The translations under genes and the position numbers were made by a program. Source: Morinoia aosen (Eukaryota; Arthropoda; Malacostraca; Amphipoda; Talitridae). Taken from it: 64,000 bases of DNA. Positions 14,733-29,700 of this stretch are shown piece by piece (the stretch's first letter is position 1; each line of letters opens with the position of its first letter). The stretch is taken from positions 36,990,139-37,054,138 of the forward strand of contig CM059563.1 of the NCBI GenBank assembly GCA_030386875.1, given 5' to 3'. Below the pieces are notes generated by a model that saw only the letters and a list, made by a program, of their open reading frames with translations, had not been told where the DNA came from and ran no database searches.

Positions 14733-17700
14733 ACTCTAATTCTAAATTCGAAGCCTGCCAACAGACAACGTCAGCGTTACTGGTATTCACAGCACAAGAC
14801 ACAATACCGCAAGGCTTCCTATGTAAAATCAAATAAAATTAACAAATGAAACGTTAATAAAAATTCCTGACATACAACTAAGGAGAAAATTCACAGCTAG
14901 AATGACGACACCAATTTTTATCATTGATAGGCTTTCACTCTACTTCTGAATTCGACGCCTGCCAACAGTCAGCGTCAGCGTTACTGGCAGTCACAGCAGC
15001 AGAGACAATTCCGCAAGGCTTCCTATGTAAAATAAAATAAAATTAACAAAAGATACGTTAATAAAAATTCCTGACTTACAACTAAGAAAAAAATTCACAG
15101 CTAGAATGACGACACCAATTTTTATTAGTGATACGGTTTCACTCTACTTCTAAATTCGAAGCCTGCCAACAGACAGCGTCAGCGTTACTGGCAGTCACAG
15201 CAGCAGACGCAATACCGCAAGGCTTTCTATGTATAATGAAATAAAATTAAGAAAAAAAACGTTAATAAAAAGTCCTGACATTCAACTAAAGAGAAAATTC
15301 AAAGCTAGAATGACGATACCAATTTTTATCAGTGATAGGGTTTCACTCTACTTCTAAATTCGAAGCCTGCCAACAGACATCGTCAGCGTTACTGGCAGTC
15401 ACAGTAGCAGACACAATACCGCAAGGCTTCCTATGTAAAATAAAATAAAATTAACAGAAGAAACGTTAATAAAAATTCCTGACTTACAACTAATGAGAAA
15501 ATTCACAGCTAGAATGACGACACCAATTTTTTATCAGTGATAGGGTTTCACTCTACTTCTAAATTCGAAGCCTGGCAACTGTCAGCGTCAGCGTTACTGG
15601 CGGTCACAGCAGCAGACACAATACCGCAAGGCTTCCAATGTAAAATCAAATAAAATTAACAAAATAATTAATAAAAATTCCTGACTTACAACTAAGGAGA
15701 AAATTCACAGTTAGAATGACGACACGAATTTTTATCGGTGATAGGGTTTCACTCTACTTCTAAATTCGAAGCCTGCCAACAGACAGCGTCAGCGTTACTG
15801 GCAGTCACAGCAGCAGACACAATACCGCAAGGCTTCCTATGTAAAATAAATAAAATTAACAAAAGAAACGTTAATACAAATTCATGACCTACAACAAAGA
15901 AGAAAATTCACAGCTAGAATGACGACACCAATTTTTATCAGTGATTGAGTTTCACTCTACTTCTAAATTCGAAGCCTGCCAACAGTCAGCGTCAGCGTTA
16001 CTGGCAGTCACAGCAGCAGAGACAATACCGCAAGGCTTTCTATGTAAAATAAAATAAAATTAACAAAAGATACGTTGATAAAAATTCCTGACCTACAACT
16101 AAGAAGAAAATTCACAGCTAGAATGACGACACCAATTTTTATCAGTGAAAGGGTTTCACTCTACTTATAAATTCGAAGCCTGCCAACAGACAGCGTCAGC
16201 GTTACTGGCAGTCACAGCAGCAAACACAATACCGCAAGGCTTCCTATGTAAAAGAAAATAAATTTTACAAAAGAAACGTTAATAAAAATTCATGACTTAC
16301 AACAAAGAAGAAAATTCACAGCTAGAACGACGACACCAATTTTGATCAGTGATTGGGTTTCACTCTACTTTTACATTCGAAGCCTTCCAACAGACAGCGT
16401 CAGCGTTACTGGCAGTCACAGCAGCAGACACAATACCGCAAGGCTTCCTATGTAGAAAAAATTAACAAAAGAAACGTTAATAAAAATTCCTGACTTACAA
16501 CTAAAGAGAAAAGTCACAGCTAGAATGACGACACTAATTTTTATCAGTGATAGGGTTTCACTCTATTTCTGAATTCGAAGCCTGCCAACAGTCAGCGTCA
16601 GCGTTACTGGCAGTCACAGCAGCAGACACAACACCGCCCGGCTTCCTATGTAAAATAAAAAAAATAAACACAAGTAAAGTTAATAATAATTATTGACTTA
16701 AAACTAAGGAGAAAATTCACAGCTAGAATGACGACACCAATTTTTATCAGTGATAGTGTTTCACTCTACTTCTAAATTCGAAGCCTGCCATCAGACAGCG
16801 TCAGCGTTACTGGCATTCACAGCAGCAGACACAATACCGCAAGGCTTCCTATGAAAAAAAAAAAAATTTAAAAAAAGAAACGTAAATAAAAATTCCTTTC
16901 TTACAACTAAGGAGAAAATTTAGAGCTAGAATGACGACACCAATTTTTATCAGTGATAGTGTTTCACTCTACTTCTAAATTCGAAGGCTGCCAACAGACA
17001 GCGTCAGCGTTACTGGCAGTCACAGCAGCAGACACAATACCGCAAGGCTTCCTATGTAGAAGAAATTAACAAAAGAAACGTTAATAAAAATTCCTGACTT
17101 ACAACTAAAGAGAAAATTCACAGCTAGAATGACGACACCAATTTTCATCAGTGATAGGGTTTCACTCTATTTCTGAATTCGCAGCCTGCCAACAGTCAGC
17201 GTCAGCGTTACTGGCAGTCACAGCAGCAGACACAACACCGCCCGGCTTCCTATGTAAAATAAAAAAAACAAACACAAGTAAAGTTAATAATAATTCCTGA
17301 CTTAAAACTAAGGAGAAAATTCACAGCTAGAATGACGACACCAATTTTTATCAGTGATAGTGTTTCACTCTACTTCTAAATTCGAAGCCTGCCATCAGAC
17401 AGCGTCAGCGTTACTGGCATTCACAGCAGCAGACACAATACCGCAAGGCTTCCTATGAAAAAAAAAAAAATTTAAAAAAAGATACGTTAATAAAAATTCC
17501 TTTCTTACAACTAAGGAGAAAATTTACAGCTAGAATGACGACACCAATTTTTATCAGTGATAGTGTTTCACTCTACTTCTAAATTCGAAGGCTGCCAACA
17601 GACAGCCTCAGCGTTACTGGCAGTCACAGCAGCAGACACATTACCGCGAGGCTTCCTATGTAAAATAAAACAAAATTTACAACAGAAACGTTAATCAAAA

Positions 17701-17760
17701 TTCCTGACTCACAACTAAAGAAAAAATTCACAGCTAGAATGACGACACCAATTTTTATCA

Positions 17761-20700
17761 GTGACAGGGTTTCACTCTACTTCTCTATTCGAAGCCTGCC
17801 AACAGACAGCGTCAGCGTTACTGGCAGTCACAGCAGCAGACACAATACCACAAGGCTTCCTTTGTAAAATAACATTTTCAAAAGAAACGTTAATGAAAAT
17901 TCCTGACTTACAACTAAGGAGAAATTTCACAGCTAGAATGACGACACCTATTTTAATCAGTGATTGGGTTTCACTCTACTTCTAAATTCGAAGCCTGCCA
18001 ACAGACGGCGTCAGCGTTACTGGCAGTCACTGCAGCAGACACAATACCGCAAGGCTCCCTATGTAAAAAAAAATTAACAAAAGAAACGTTAAAAAAAATT
18101 CCTGACTTACATCTAAGGAGAAAATTAACAGCTAGAATGACAACACTAATTTTTATCAGTGATAGGGTTTCACTCTACTTCTAAATTCAAAGCCTGCCAA
18201 CAGACAGCGTCAGCGTTACTGGCAGTCACAGCAGCAGACACAATACCGCAAGGCTTCCTATGTAAAATAAAAAGTAATTAACAAAAGAAACGTTAATAAA
18301 AATTCCTTACTCACAACTAAGAGAAAATTCACAGCTAGAATGACGAGACCAATTTTTATCAGTGATAGGGTTTCACTCTACTTCTAAATTCGAAGCCTGC
18401 CAACAGACAGCGTCAGCGTTACTTGCAGTCACAGTAGCAGACACAATACCGCAAGGCTTCCAATGTAAAATAAAATAATATTAACAGAAGAAACGTTAAT
18501 AAAAATTCCTGACCTACAACTAATGAGAAAATTCACAGCTAGAATGACGACACCAATTTCCATCAGTGATTAGGTTTCACTCTACTTCTAATTCGAAGCC
18601 TGTCAACAGACAGCGTCAGCGTTACTGGCAGTCACAGCAGCAAACACAATACCGCAAGGCTTCCTACGTAAAATAAAATAATATTAATAAAAGAAACGTT
18701 AATAAAAATTCCTGACTTACAACTGAGGAGAAAATTCACAGGTAGAATGGCGACCCCAATTTTTATCATTGATAGGGTTTCACTCTACTTATAAATTCGA
18801 CGCCTGCCAACAGTCAGCGTCAGCGTTACTGGCAGTCACAGCAGCAGAGACAATACCGCAAGGCTTCCTATGTAAAATAAAATAAAATTAACAAAAGATA
18901 CGTTCATTAAAATTCATGACTTACAACTGAGAAGAAAATTCACAGCTGGAATGACGACACCAATTTTTATCAGTGATACGGTTTCACTCTACTTCTAAAT
19001 TCGAAGCCTGCCAACAGACAGCGTCAGCGTTACTGGCAGTCACAGCAGCAGACGCAATACCGCAAGGCTTCATATGTTTAATAAAATAAAATCAATAAAA
19101 GAAACGTTAATAAAAATTCCTGACTTACAACTAAAGAGAAAATTCACAGCTAGAATGACGACACCATTTTTTATCAGTGATAGGGTTTCACTCTAATTCT
19201 AAATTCGAAGCCTGCCAACAGACAGCGTCAGCGTTACTGGCAGTCACAGCAGCAGACGCAATACCGCAAGGCTTCCTATGTATAATAAAATCAAATTAAT
19301 AAAAGAAACGTTAATAAAAATTCCTGACTTACAACTAAAGAGAAAATTCACAGCTAGAATGACGACACCAATTTTTATCAGTGATAGGGTTTCACTCTAC
19401 TTCTAAATTCGACGCCTGCCAACAGTCAGCGTCAGCGTTACTGGCAGTCACAGCAGCAGAGACAATACCGCAAGGCTTCCTATGTAAAATAAAATAAAAT
19501 TAACAAAAGATACGTTCATTAAAATTCATGACTTACAACTGAGAAGAAAATTCACAGCTGGAATGACGACACCAATTTTTATCAGTGATACGGTTTCACT
19601 CTACTTCTAAATTCGAAGCCTGCCAACAGACAGCGTCAGCGTTACTGGCAGTCACAGCAGCAGACACAATACCGCAAGGCTTCCTATGTGAAATAAAATA
19701 AAATTAACAAAAGAAACGTTAATAAAAATTCATGACTTACAACAAAGAAGAAAATTCACAGCTAGAATGACGACACCAATTTTTATCAGTGATTGGGTTT
19801 CACTCTACTTCTAAATTCGAAGCCTTCCAACAGACAGCGTCAGCGTTACTGGCAGTCACAGCAGCAGACACAATACCGCAAGGCTTCCTATGTAGAAAAA
19901 AATTAACAAAAGAAACGTTAATAAAAATTCCTGACTTACAACTAATGAGAAAATTCACAGCTAGAATGACGACACAATTTTTTATCAGTGATAGGGTTTC
20001 ACTCTATTTCTGAATTCGAAGCCTGCCAACAGTCAGCGTCAGCGTTACTGGCAGTCACAGCAGCAGACACAACACCGCCCGGCTTCCTATGTAAAATAAA
20101 AAAAAATAAACACAAGTAAAGTTAATAATAATTCCTGACTTAAAACTAAGGAGAAAATTCACAGCTAGAATGACGACACCAATTTTTATCAGTGATAGTG
20201 TTTCACTCTGCTTCTAAATTCGAAGCCTGCCATCAGACAGCGTCAGCGTCACTGGCATTCACAGCAGCAGACACAATACCGCAAGGCTTCCTATGAAAAA
20301 AAAAAATAAATTTAAAAAAAGAAACGTTAACAAAAATTCTTCTCCTACAACTAAGGAGAAAATTTACAGCTAGAATGACGACACCAATTTTTATCAGTGA
20401 TAGTGTTTCACTCTACTTCTAAATTCGAAGGCTGCCAACAAACAGCCTCAGCGTTACTGGCAGTCACAGCAGCAGACACAATACCGCGAGGCTTCCTATG
20501 TAAAATAAAACAAAATTTACAACAGAAATGTTGATCAAAATTCCTGACTTACAACTAAAGAGAAAATTCACTGCTAGAATGACGACACCAATTTTTATCA
20601 GTGACAGGGTTTCACTCTACTTCTCTATTCGAAGCCTGCCAACAGACAGCGTCAGCGTTACTGGCAGTCACAGCAGCAGACACAATGCCACAAGGCTTCC

Positions 20701-23700
20701 TTTGTAAAATAAAATTTTCAAAAGAAACGTTAATAAAAATTCCTGACTTACAACTAAGGAGAAATTTCACAGCTAGAATGACGACACCAATTTTAATCAG
20801 TGATTGGGTTTCACTCTACTTCTAAATTCGAAGCCTGCAACAGACGGCGTCAGCGTTACTGGCAGTCACTGCAGCAGACACAATACCGCAAGGCTTCCTA
20901 TGTAAAAAAAAAATAACAGAAGAAACGTTAAAAAAAATTCCTGACTTACATCTAAGGAGAAAATTAACAGTTAGAATGACGACACTAATTTATATCAGTG
21001 ATAGGGTTTCACTCTACTTCTAAATTCGAAGCCTGCCAACAGACAGCGTCAGCGTTACTGGCAGTCACAGCAGCAGACACAATACCGCAAGGCTTCCTAT
21101 GTAAAATAAAATAAAATTACCAAAAGAAACGTTAATAAAAATTCCCTTCTTACAACTAAGAGAAAATTCACAGCTATAATGACGATACCAATTTTTATCA
21201 GTGATAGGGTTTCACTCTACTTCTAAATTCGACGCCTGCCAACAGACAGCGTCAGCGTTACTGGCAGTCACAGTAGCAGACACAATACCGCAAGGCTTCC
21301 TATGTAAAATAAAATAAAATTAACAGAAGAAACGTTAATGAAAATTCCTGACTTACAACTAATGAGAAAATTCACAGCTAGAATAACGACACCAATTTTC
21401 ATCATCGATAGGGTTTCACTCTACTTCTAAATTCGAAGCCTGGCAACTGTCAGCGTCAGCGTTACTGGCGGTCACAGCAGCAGACACAATACCGCAAGGC
21501 TTCCTATGTAAAATCAAATAAAATTAACAAAAGAAACGTTAATAATAATTCCTGACTTACAACTAAGGAGAAAATTCACAGCTAGAATGACGACACCAAT
21601 TTTTATCAGTGATTAGGTTTTAATCTACTTCTAATTCGAAGCCTGCCAACAGACAGCGTCAGCGTTACTGGCAGTCACAGCAGCAAACACAATACCGCAA
21701 GGCTTCCTATGTAGAAAAAATTAACAAAAGAAACGTTAATAAAAATTCCTGACTTACAACTAAAGAGAAAATTCACAGCTAGAATGACGACACCAATTTT
21801 CATCAGTGATAGGGTTTCACTCTATTTCTGAATTCGCAGCCTGCCAACAGTCAGCGTCAGCGTTACTGGCAGTCACAGCAGCAGACACAACACCGCCCGG
21901 CTTCCTATGTAAAATAAAAAAAATAAACACAAGTAAAGTTAATAATAATTCCTGACTTAAAACTAAGGAGAAAATTCACAGCTAGAATGACGACACCAAT
22001 TTTTATCAGTGATAGTGTTTCACTCTACTTCTAAATTCGAAGCCTGCCATCAGACAGCGTCAGCGTTACTGGCATTCACAGCAGCAGACACAATACCGCA
22101 AGGCTTCCTATGAAAAAAAAATAAATTTAAAAAAAGATACGTTAATAAAAATTCCTTTCTTACAACTAAGGAGAAAATTTACAGCTAGAATGACGACACC
22201 AATTTTTATCAGTGATAGTGTTTCACTCTACTTCTAAATTCGAAGGCTGCCAACAGACAGCCTCAGCGTTACTGGCAGTCACAGCAGCAGACACATTACC
22301 GCGAGGCTTCCTATGTAAAATAAAACAAAATTTACAACAGAAACGTTAATCAAAATTCCTGACTCACAACTGAAGAAAAAATTCACAGCTAGAATGACGA
22401 CACCAATTTTTATCAGTGACAGGGTTTCACTCTACTTCTCTATTCGAAGCCTGCCAACAGACAGCGTCAGCGTTACTGGCAGTCACAGCAGCAGACACAA
22501 TACCACAAGGCTTCCTTTGTAAAATAACATTTTCAAAAGAAACGTTAATGAAAATTCCTGACTTACAACTAAGGAGAAATTTCACAGCTAGAATGACGAC
22601 ACCTATTTTAATCAGTGATTGGGTTTCACTCTACTTCTAAATTCGAAGCCTGCCAACAGACGGCGTCAGCGTTACTGGCAGTCACTGCAGCAGACACAAT
22701 ACCGCAAGGCTCCCTATGTAAAAAAAAATTAACAAAAGAAACGTTAAAAAAAATTCCTGACTTACATCTAAGGAGAAAATTAACAGCTAGAATGACAACA
22801 CTAATTTTTATCAGTGATAGGGTTTCACTCTACTTCTAAATTCAAAGCCTGCCAACAGACAGCGTCAGCGTTACTGGCAGTCACAGCAGCAGACACAATA
22901 CCGCAAGGCTTCCTATGTAAAATAAAAAGTAATTAACAAAAGAAACGTTAATAAAAATTCCTTACTTACAACTAAGAGAAAATTCACAGCTAGAATGACG
23001 AGACCAATTTTTATCAGTGATAGGGTTTCACTCTACTTCTAAATTCGAAGCCTGCCAACAGACAGCGTCAGCGTTACTTGCAGTCACAGTAGCAGACACA
23101 ATACCGCAAGGCTTCCTATGTAAAATAAAATAATATTAACAGAAGAAACGTTAATAAAAATTCCTGACCTACAACTAATGAGAAAATTCACAGCTAGAAT
23201 GACGACACCAATTTCCATCAGTGATTAGGTTTCACTCTACTTCTAATTCGAAGCCTGCCAACAGACAGCGTCAGCGTTACTGGCAGTCACAGCAGCAAAC
23301 ACAATACCGCAAGGCTTCCTACGTAAAATAAAATAATATTAATAAAAGAAACGTTAATAAAAATTCCTGACTTACAACTGAGGAGAAAATTCACAGGTAG
23401 AATGGCGACCCCAATTTTTATCATTGATAGGGTTTCACTCTACTTCTAAATTCGACGCCTGCCAACAGTCAGCGTCAGCGTTACTGGCAGTCACAGCAGC
23501 AGAGACAATACCGCAAGGCTTCCTATGTAAAATAAAATAAAATTAACAAAAGATACGTTCATTAAAATTCATGACTTACAACTGAGAAGAAAATTCACAG
23601 CTGGAATGACGACACCAATTTTTATCAGTGATACGGTTTCACTCTACTTCTAAATTCGAAGCCTGCCAACAGACAGCGTCAGCGTTACTGGCAGTCACAG

Positions 23701-26700
23701 CAGCAGACGCAATACCGCAAGGCTTCATATGTTTAATAAAATATAATCAATAAAAGAAACGTTAATAAAAATTCCTGACTTACAACTAAAGAGAAAATTC
23801 ACAGCTAGAATGACGACACCATTTTTTATCAGTGATAGGGTTTCACTCTAATTCTAAATTCGAAGCCTGCCAACAGACAGCGTCAGCGTTACTGGCAGTC
23901 ACAGCAGCAGACGCAATACCGCAAGGCTTCCTATGTATAATAAAATCAAATTAATAAAAGAAACGTTAATAAAAATTCCTGACTTACAACTAAAGAGAAA
24001 ATTCACAGCTAGAATGACGACACCAATTTTTATCAGTGATAGGGTTTCACTCTACTTCTAAATTCGACGCCTGCCAACAGTCAGCGTCAGCGTTACTGGC
24101 AGTCACAGCAGCAGAGACAATACCGCAAGGCTTCCTATGTAAAATAAAATAAAATTAACAAAAGATACGTTCATTAAAATTCATGACTTACAACTGAGAA
24201 GAAAATTCACAGCTGGAATGACGACACCAATTTTTATCAGTGATACGGTTTCACTCTACTTCTAAATTCGAAGCCTGCCAACAGACAGCGTCAGCGTTAC
24301 TGGCAGTCACAGCAGCAGACGCAATACCGCAAGGCTTCCCATGCATTATAAAATAAAATTAATAAAAAAAACGTTAATAAAAATTCCTGACTTACAACTA
24401 AAGAGAAAATTCAAAGCTAAAATGACGACACAAATTTTTATCAGTGATAGGGTTTCACTTTACTTCTAAATTCGAAGCCTGCCAACAGTGAGCGTCAGCG
24501 TTACTGGCAGTCACAGCAGCAGAGACAATACCGCAAGGCTTCCTATGTAAAATAAAATAAAATTAACAAAAGATACGTTGATAAAAATTCCTGACCTACA
24601 ACTAAGAAGAAAATTCACAGCTAGAATGACGACACCAATTTTTATCAGTGAAAGGGTTTCACTCTACTTATAAATTCGAAGCCTGCCAACAGACAGCGTC
24701 AGCGTTACTGGCAGTCACAGCAGCAGACACAATACCGCAAGGCTTCCTATGTGAAATAAAATAAAATTAACAAAAGAAACGTTAATAAAAATTCATGACT
24801 TACAACAAAGAAGAAAATTCACAGCTAGAATGACGACACCAATTTTTATCAGTGATTGGGTTTCACTCTACTTCTAAATTCGAAGCCTTCCAACAGACAG
24901 CGTCAGCGTTACTGGCAGTCACAGCAGCAGACACAATACCGCAAGGCTTCCTATGTAGAAAAAAATTAACAAAAGAAACGTTAATAAAAATTCCTGACTT
25001 ACAACTAATGAGAAAATTCACAGCTAGAATGACGACACAATTTTTTATCAGTGATAGGGTTTCACTCAATTTCTGAATTCGAAGCCTGCCAACAGTCAGC
25101 GTCAGCGTTACTGGCAGTCACAGCAGCAGACACAACACCGCCCGGCTTCCTATGTAAAATAAAAAAAAATAAACACAAGTAAAGTTAATAATAATTCCTG
25201 ACTTAAAACTAAGGAGAAAATTCACAGCTAGAATGACGACACCAATTTTTATCAGTGATAGTGTTTCACTCTGCTTCTAAATTCGAAGCCTGCCATCAGA
25301 CAGCGTCAGCGTCACTGGCATTCACAGCAGCAGACACAATACCGCAAGGCTTCCTATGAAAAAAAAAATAAATTTAAAAAAAGAAACGTTAACAAAAATT
25401 CTTCTCCTACAACTAAGGAGAAAATTTACAGCTAGAATGACGACACCAATTTTTATCAGTGATAGTGTTTCACTCTACTTCTAAATTCGAAGGCTGCCAA
25501 CAAACAGCCTCAGCGTTACTGGCAGTCACAGCAGCAGACACAATACCGCGAGGCTTCTTATGTAAAATAAAACAAAATTTACAACAGAAATGTTGATCAA
25601 AATTCCTGACTTACAACTAAAGAGAAAATTCACTGCTAGAATGACGACACCAATTTTTATCAGTGACAGGGTTTCACTCTACTTCTCTATTCGAAGCCTG
25701 CCAACAGACAGCGTCAGCGTTACTGGCAGTCACAGCAGCAGACACAATGCCACAAGGCTTCCTTTGTAAAATAAAATTTTCAAAAGAAACGTTAATAAAA
25801 ATTCCTGACTTACAACTAAGGAGAAATTTCACAGCTAGAATGACGACACCAATTTTAATCAGTGATTGGGTTTCACTCTACTTCTAAATTCGAAGCCTGC
25901 AACAGACGGCGTCAGCGTTACTGGCAGTCACTGCAGCAGACACAATACCGCAAGGCTTCCTATGTAAAAAAAAAATAACAGAAGAAACGTTAAAAAAAAT
26001 TCCTGACTTACATCTAAGGAGAAAATTAACAGCTAGAATGACGACACTAATTTATATCAGTGATAGGGTTTCACTCTACTTCTAAATTCGAAGCCTGCCA
26101 ACAGACAGCGTCAGCGTTACTGGCAGTCACAGCAGCAGACACAATACCGCAAGGCTTCCTATGTAAAATAAAATAAAATTACCAAAAGAAACGTTAATAA
26201 AAATACCCTTCTTACAACTAAGAGAAAATTCACAGCTATAATGACGATACCAATTTTTATCAGTGATAGGGTTTCACTCTACTTCTAAATTCGACGCCTG
26301 CCAACAGACAGCGTCAGCGTTACTGGCAGTCACAGTAGCAGACACAATACCGCAAGGCTTCCTATGTAAAATAAAATAAAATTAACAGAAGAAACGTTAA
26401 TGAAAATTCCTGACTTACAACTAATGAGAAAATTCACAGCTAGAATAACGACACCAATTTTCATCATCGATAGGGTTTCACTCTACTTCTAAATTCGAAG
26501 CCTGGCAACTGTCAGCGTCAGCGTTACTGGCAGTCACAGCAGCAGACACAATACCGCAAGGCTTCCTATGTAAAATCAAATAAAATTAACAAAAGAAACG
26601 TTAATAATAATTCCTGACTTACAACTAAGGAGAAAATTCACAGCTAGAATGACGACACCAATTTTTATCAGTGATTAGGTTTTAATCTACTTCTAATTCG

Positions 26701-29700
26701 AAGCCTGCCAACAGACAGCGTCAGCGTTACTGGCAGTCACAGCAGCAAACACAATACCGCAAGGCTTCCTACGTGAAGTAAAATAATATTAATAAAAGAA
26801 ACGTTAATAAAAATTCCTGACTTACAACTAAGGAGAAAATTCACAGGTAGAATGGCGACACCAATTTTTATCAGTGATAGGGTTTCACTCAACTTCTAAA
26901 TTCGAAGCCTGCCAACAGACAGCGTCAGCGTTACTGGCAGTCACAGCAGCAGACGCAATACCGCAAGGCTTCATATGTATAATAAAATTAAATTAATAAA
27001 AGAAACGTTAATAAAAATTCCTGACTTACAACTAAAGAGAAAATTCACAGCTAGAATGACGACACCAATTTTTATCAGTGATAGGGTTTCACTCTAATTC
27101 TAAATTCGAAGCCTGCCAACAGACAGCGTCAGCGTTACTGGCAGTCACAGCAGCAGACGCAATACCGCAAGGCTTCCTATGTATAATAAAATTAAATTAA
27201 TAAGAGAAACGTTAATAAAAATTCCTGACTTACAACTAAAGAGAAAATTCACAGCTAGAATGACGACACCAATTTTTATCAGTGATAGGGTTTCACTCTA
27301 CTTCTAAATTCGAAGCCCGCCAACAGTCAGCGTCAGCGTTACTGGCAGTCACAGCAGCAGAGACAATACCGCAAGGCTTCCTATGTAAAATAAAATAAAA
27401 TTAACAAAAGATACGGTAATAAAAATTCCTGACTTACAACTAAGAAGAAGATTCACAGCTAGAATGACGACACCAATTTTTATCAGTGATAGGGTTTCAC
27501 TCTACTTCTAAATTCGAAGCCTGCCAACAGACAGCGTCAGCGTTACTGGCAGTCACAGCAGCAGACACAATATCGCAAGGCTTCCAATGTAAAATAAAAT
27601 TAATAAAATAAACGTTAATAAAAATTCCTGACTTACAACTAAAGAGAAAATTCACAGCTAGAATGACGACACCAATTTTTTTCAGTGATAGGGTTTCACT
27701 CTACTTCTAAATTCGAAGCCTGCCAACAGACAGCGTCAGCGTTACTGGCAGTCACAGCAGCAGACGCAATACCGCATGGCTTCCTATGTATTATAAAATA
27801 AAATTAATAAAAAAAACGTTAATAAAAATTCCTGACTTACAACTAAAGAGAAAATTCGAAGCTAGAATGACGACACAAATTTTTATCAGTGATAGGGTTT
27901 CACTTTACTTCTAAATTCGAAGCCTGCCAACAGTGAGCGCCAGCGTTACTGGCAGTAACAGCAGCAGAGACAATACCGCAAGGCTTCCTATGTAAAATAA
28001 AATAAAATTAATAAAAGATACGTTGACAAAAATTCCTGACCTACAACTAAGAAGAAAATTCACAGCTAGAATGACGACACCAATTTTTATCAGTGAAAGG
28101 GTTTCACTCTAATTATAAATTCGAAGCCTGCCAACAGACAGCGTCAGCGTTACTGGCAGTCACTGCAGCAGACACAATACCGCAAGGCTTCCTATGTAAA
28201 ATAAAATGAAATTAACCAAAGAAACGTTAATAAAAATTCATGACTTACAACAAAGAAGAAAATTCACAGCTTGAATGACGACACCAATTTTTATCAGTGA
28301 TTGGGTTTCACTCTACTTCTAAATTCGAAGCCTGCCAACAGACAGCGTCAGCGTTACTGGCAGTCACAGCAGCAGACGCAATACCGCAAGGCTTCCCATG
28401 TATTATAAAATAAAATTAATAAAAAAAACGTTAATAAAAATTCCTAACTTACAACTAAAGAGAAAATTCAAAGCTAAAATGACGACACAAATTTTTATCA
28501 GTGATAGGGTTTCACTTTACTTCTAAATTCGAAGCCTGCCAACAGTGAGCGTCAGCGTTACTGGCAGTCACAGCAGCAGAGACAATACCGCAAGGCTTCC
28601 TATGTAAAATAAAATAAAATTAACAAAAGATACGTTGATAAAAATTCCTGACCTACAACTAAGAAGAAAATTCACAGCTGGAATGACGACACCAATTTTT
28701 ATCAGTGATACGGTTTCACTCTACTTCTAAATTCGAAGCCTGCCAACAGTGAGCGCCAGCGTTACTGGCAGTAACAGCAGCAGAGACAATACCGCAAGGC
28801 TTCCTATGTAAAATAAAATAAAATTAGTAAAAGATACGTTAATAAAAATTCCTGACTTACAACTAAGGAGAAAATTTGCGGCTAGAATGACGACACTAAT
28901 TTTTATCAGTGATTAGGTTTCACTCTACTTCTAATTCGAAGCCTGCCAACAGACAGCGTCAGCGTTACTGGCAGTCACAGCAGCAAACACAATACCGCAA
29001 GGCTTCCTACGTAAAATAAAAAAATTTTAATAAAAGAAACGTTAATAAAAATTCCTGACTTACAACTGAGGAGAAAATTCACAGGTAGAAAGGCGACCCC
29101 AATTTTTATCATTGATAGGGTTTCACTCTACTTCTAAATTCGACGCCTGCCAACAGTCAGCGTCAGCGTTACTGGCAGTCACAGCAGCAGAGACAATACC
29201 GCAAGGCTTCCTATGTAAAATAAAATAAAATTAACAAAAGATACGTTCATTAAAATTCATGACTTACAACTGAGAAGAAAATTCACAGCTGGAATGACGA
29301 CACCAATTTTTATCAGTGATACGGTTTCACTCTACTTCTAAATTCGAAGCCTGCCAACAGACAGCGTCAGCGTTACTGGCAGTCACAGCAGCAGACGCAA
29401 TACCGCAAGGCTTCATATGTTTAATAAAATAAAATCAATAAAAGAAACGTTAATAAAAATTCCTGACTTACAACTAAAGAGAAAATTCACAGCTAGAATG
29501 ACGACACCAATTTTTATCAGTGATAGGATTTCACTTTACTACTAAATTCGAAGCCTGCCAGCAGTCAGCGTCAGCGTTACTGGCAGTCACAGCAGCAGAG
29601 ATAATACCGCAAGGCTTTCTATGTAAAATAAAATAAAATTAACAAAAGATACGTTGATAAAAATTCCTGACCTACAACTAAGAAGAAAATTCACAGCTAG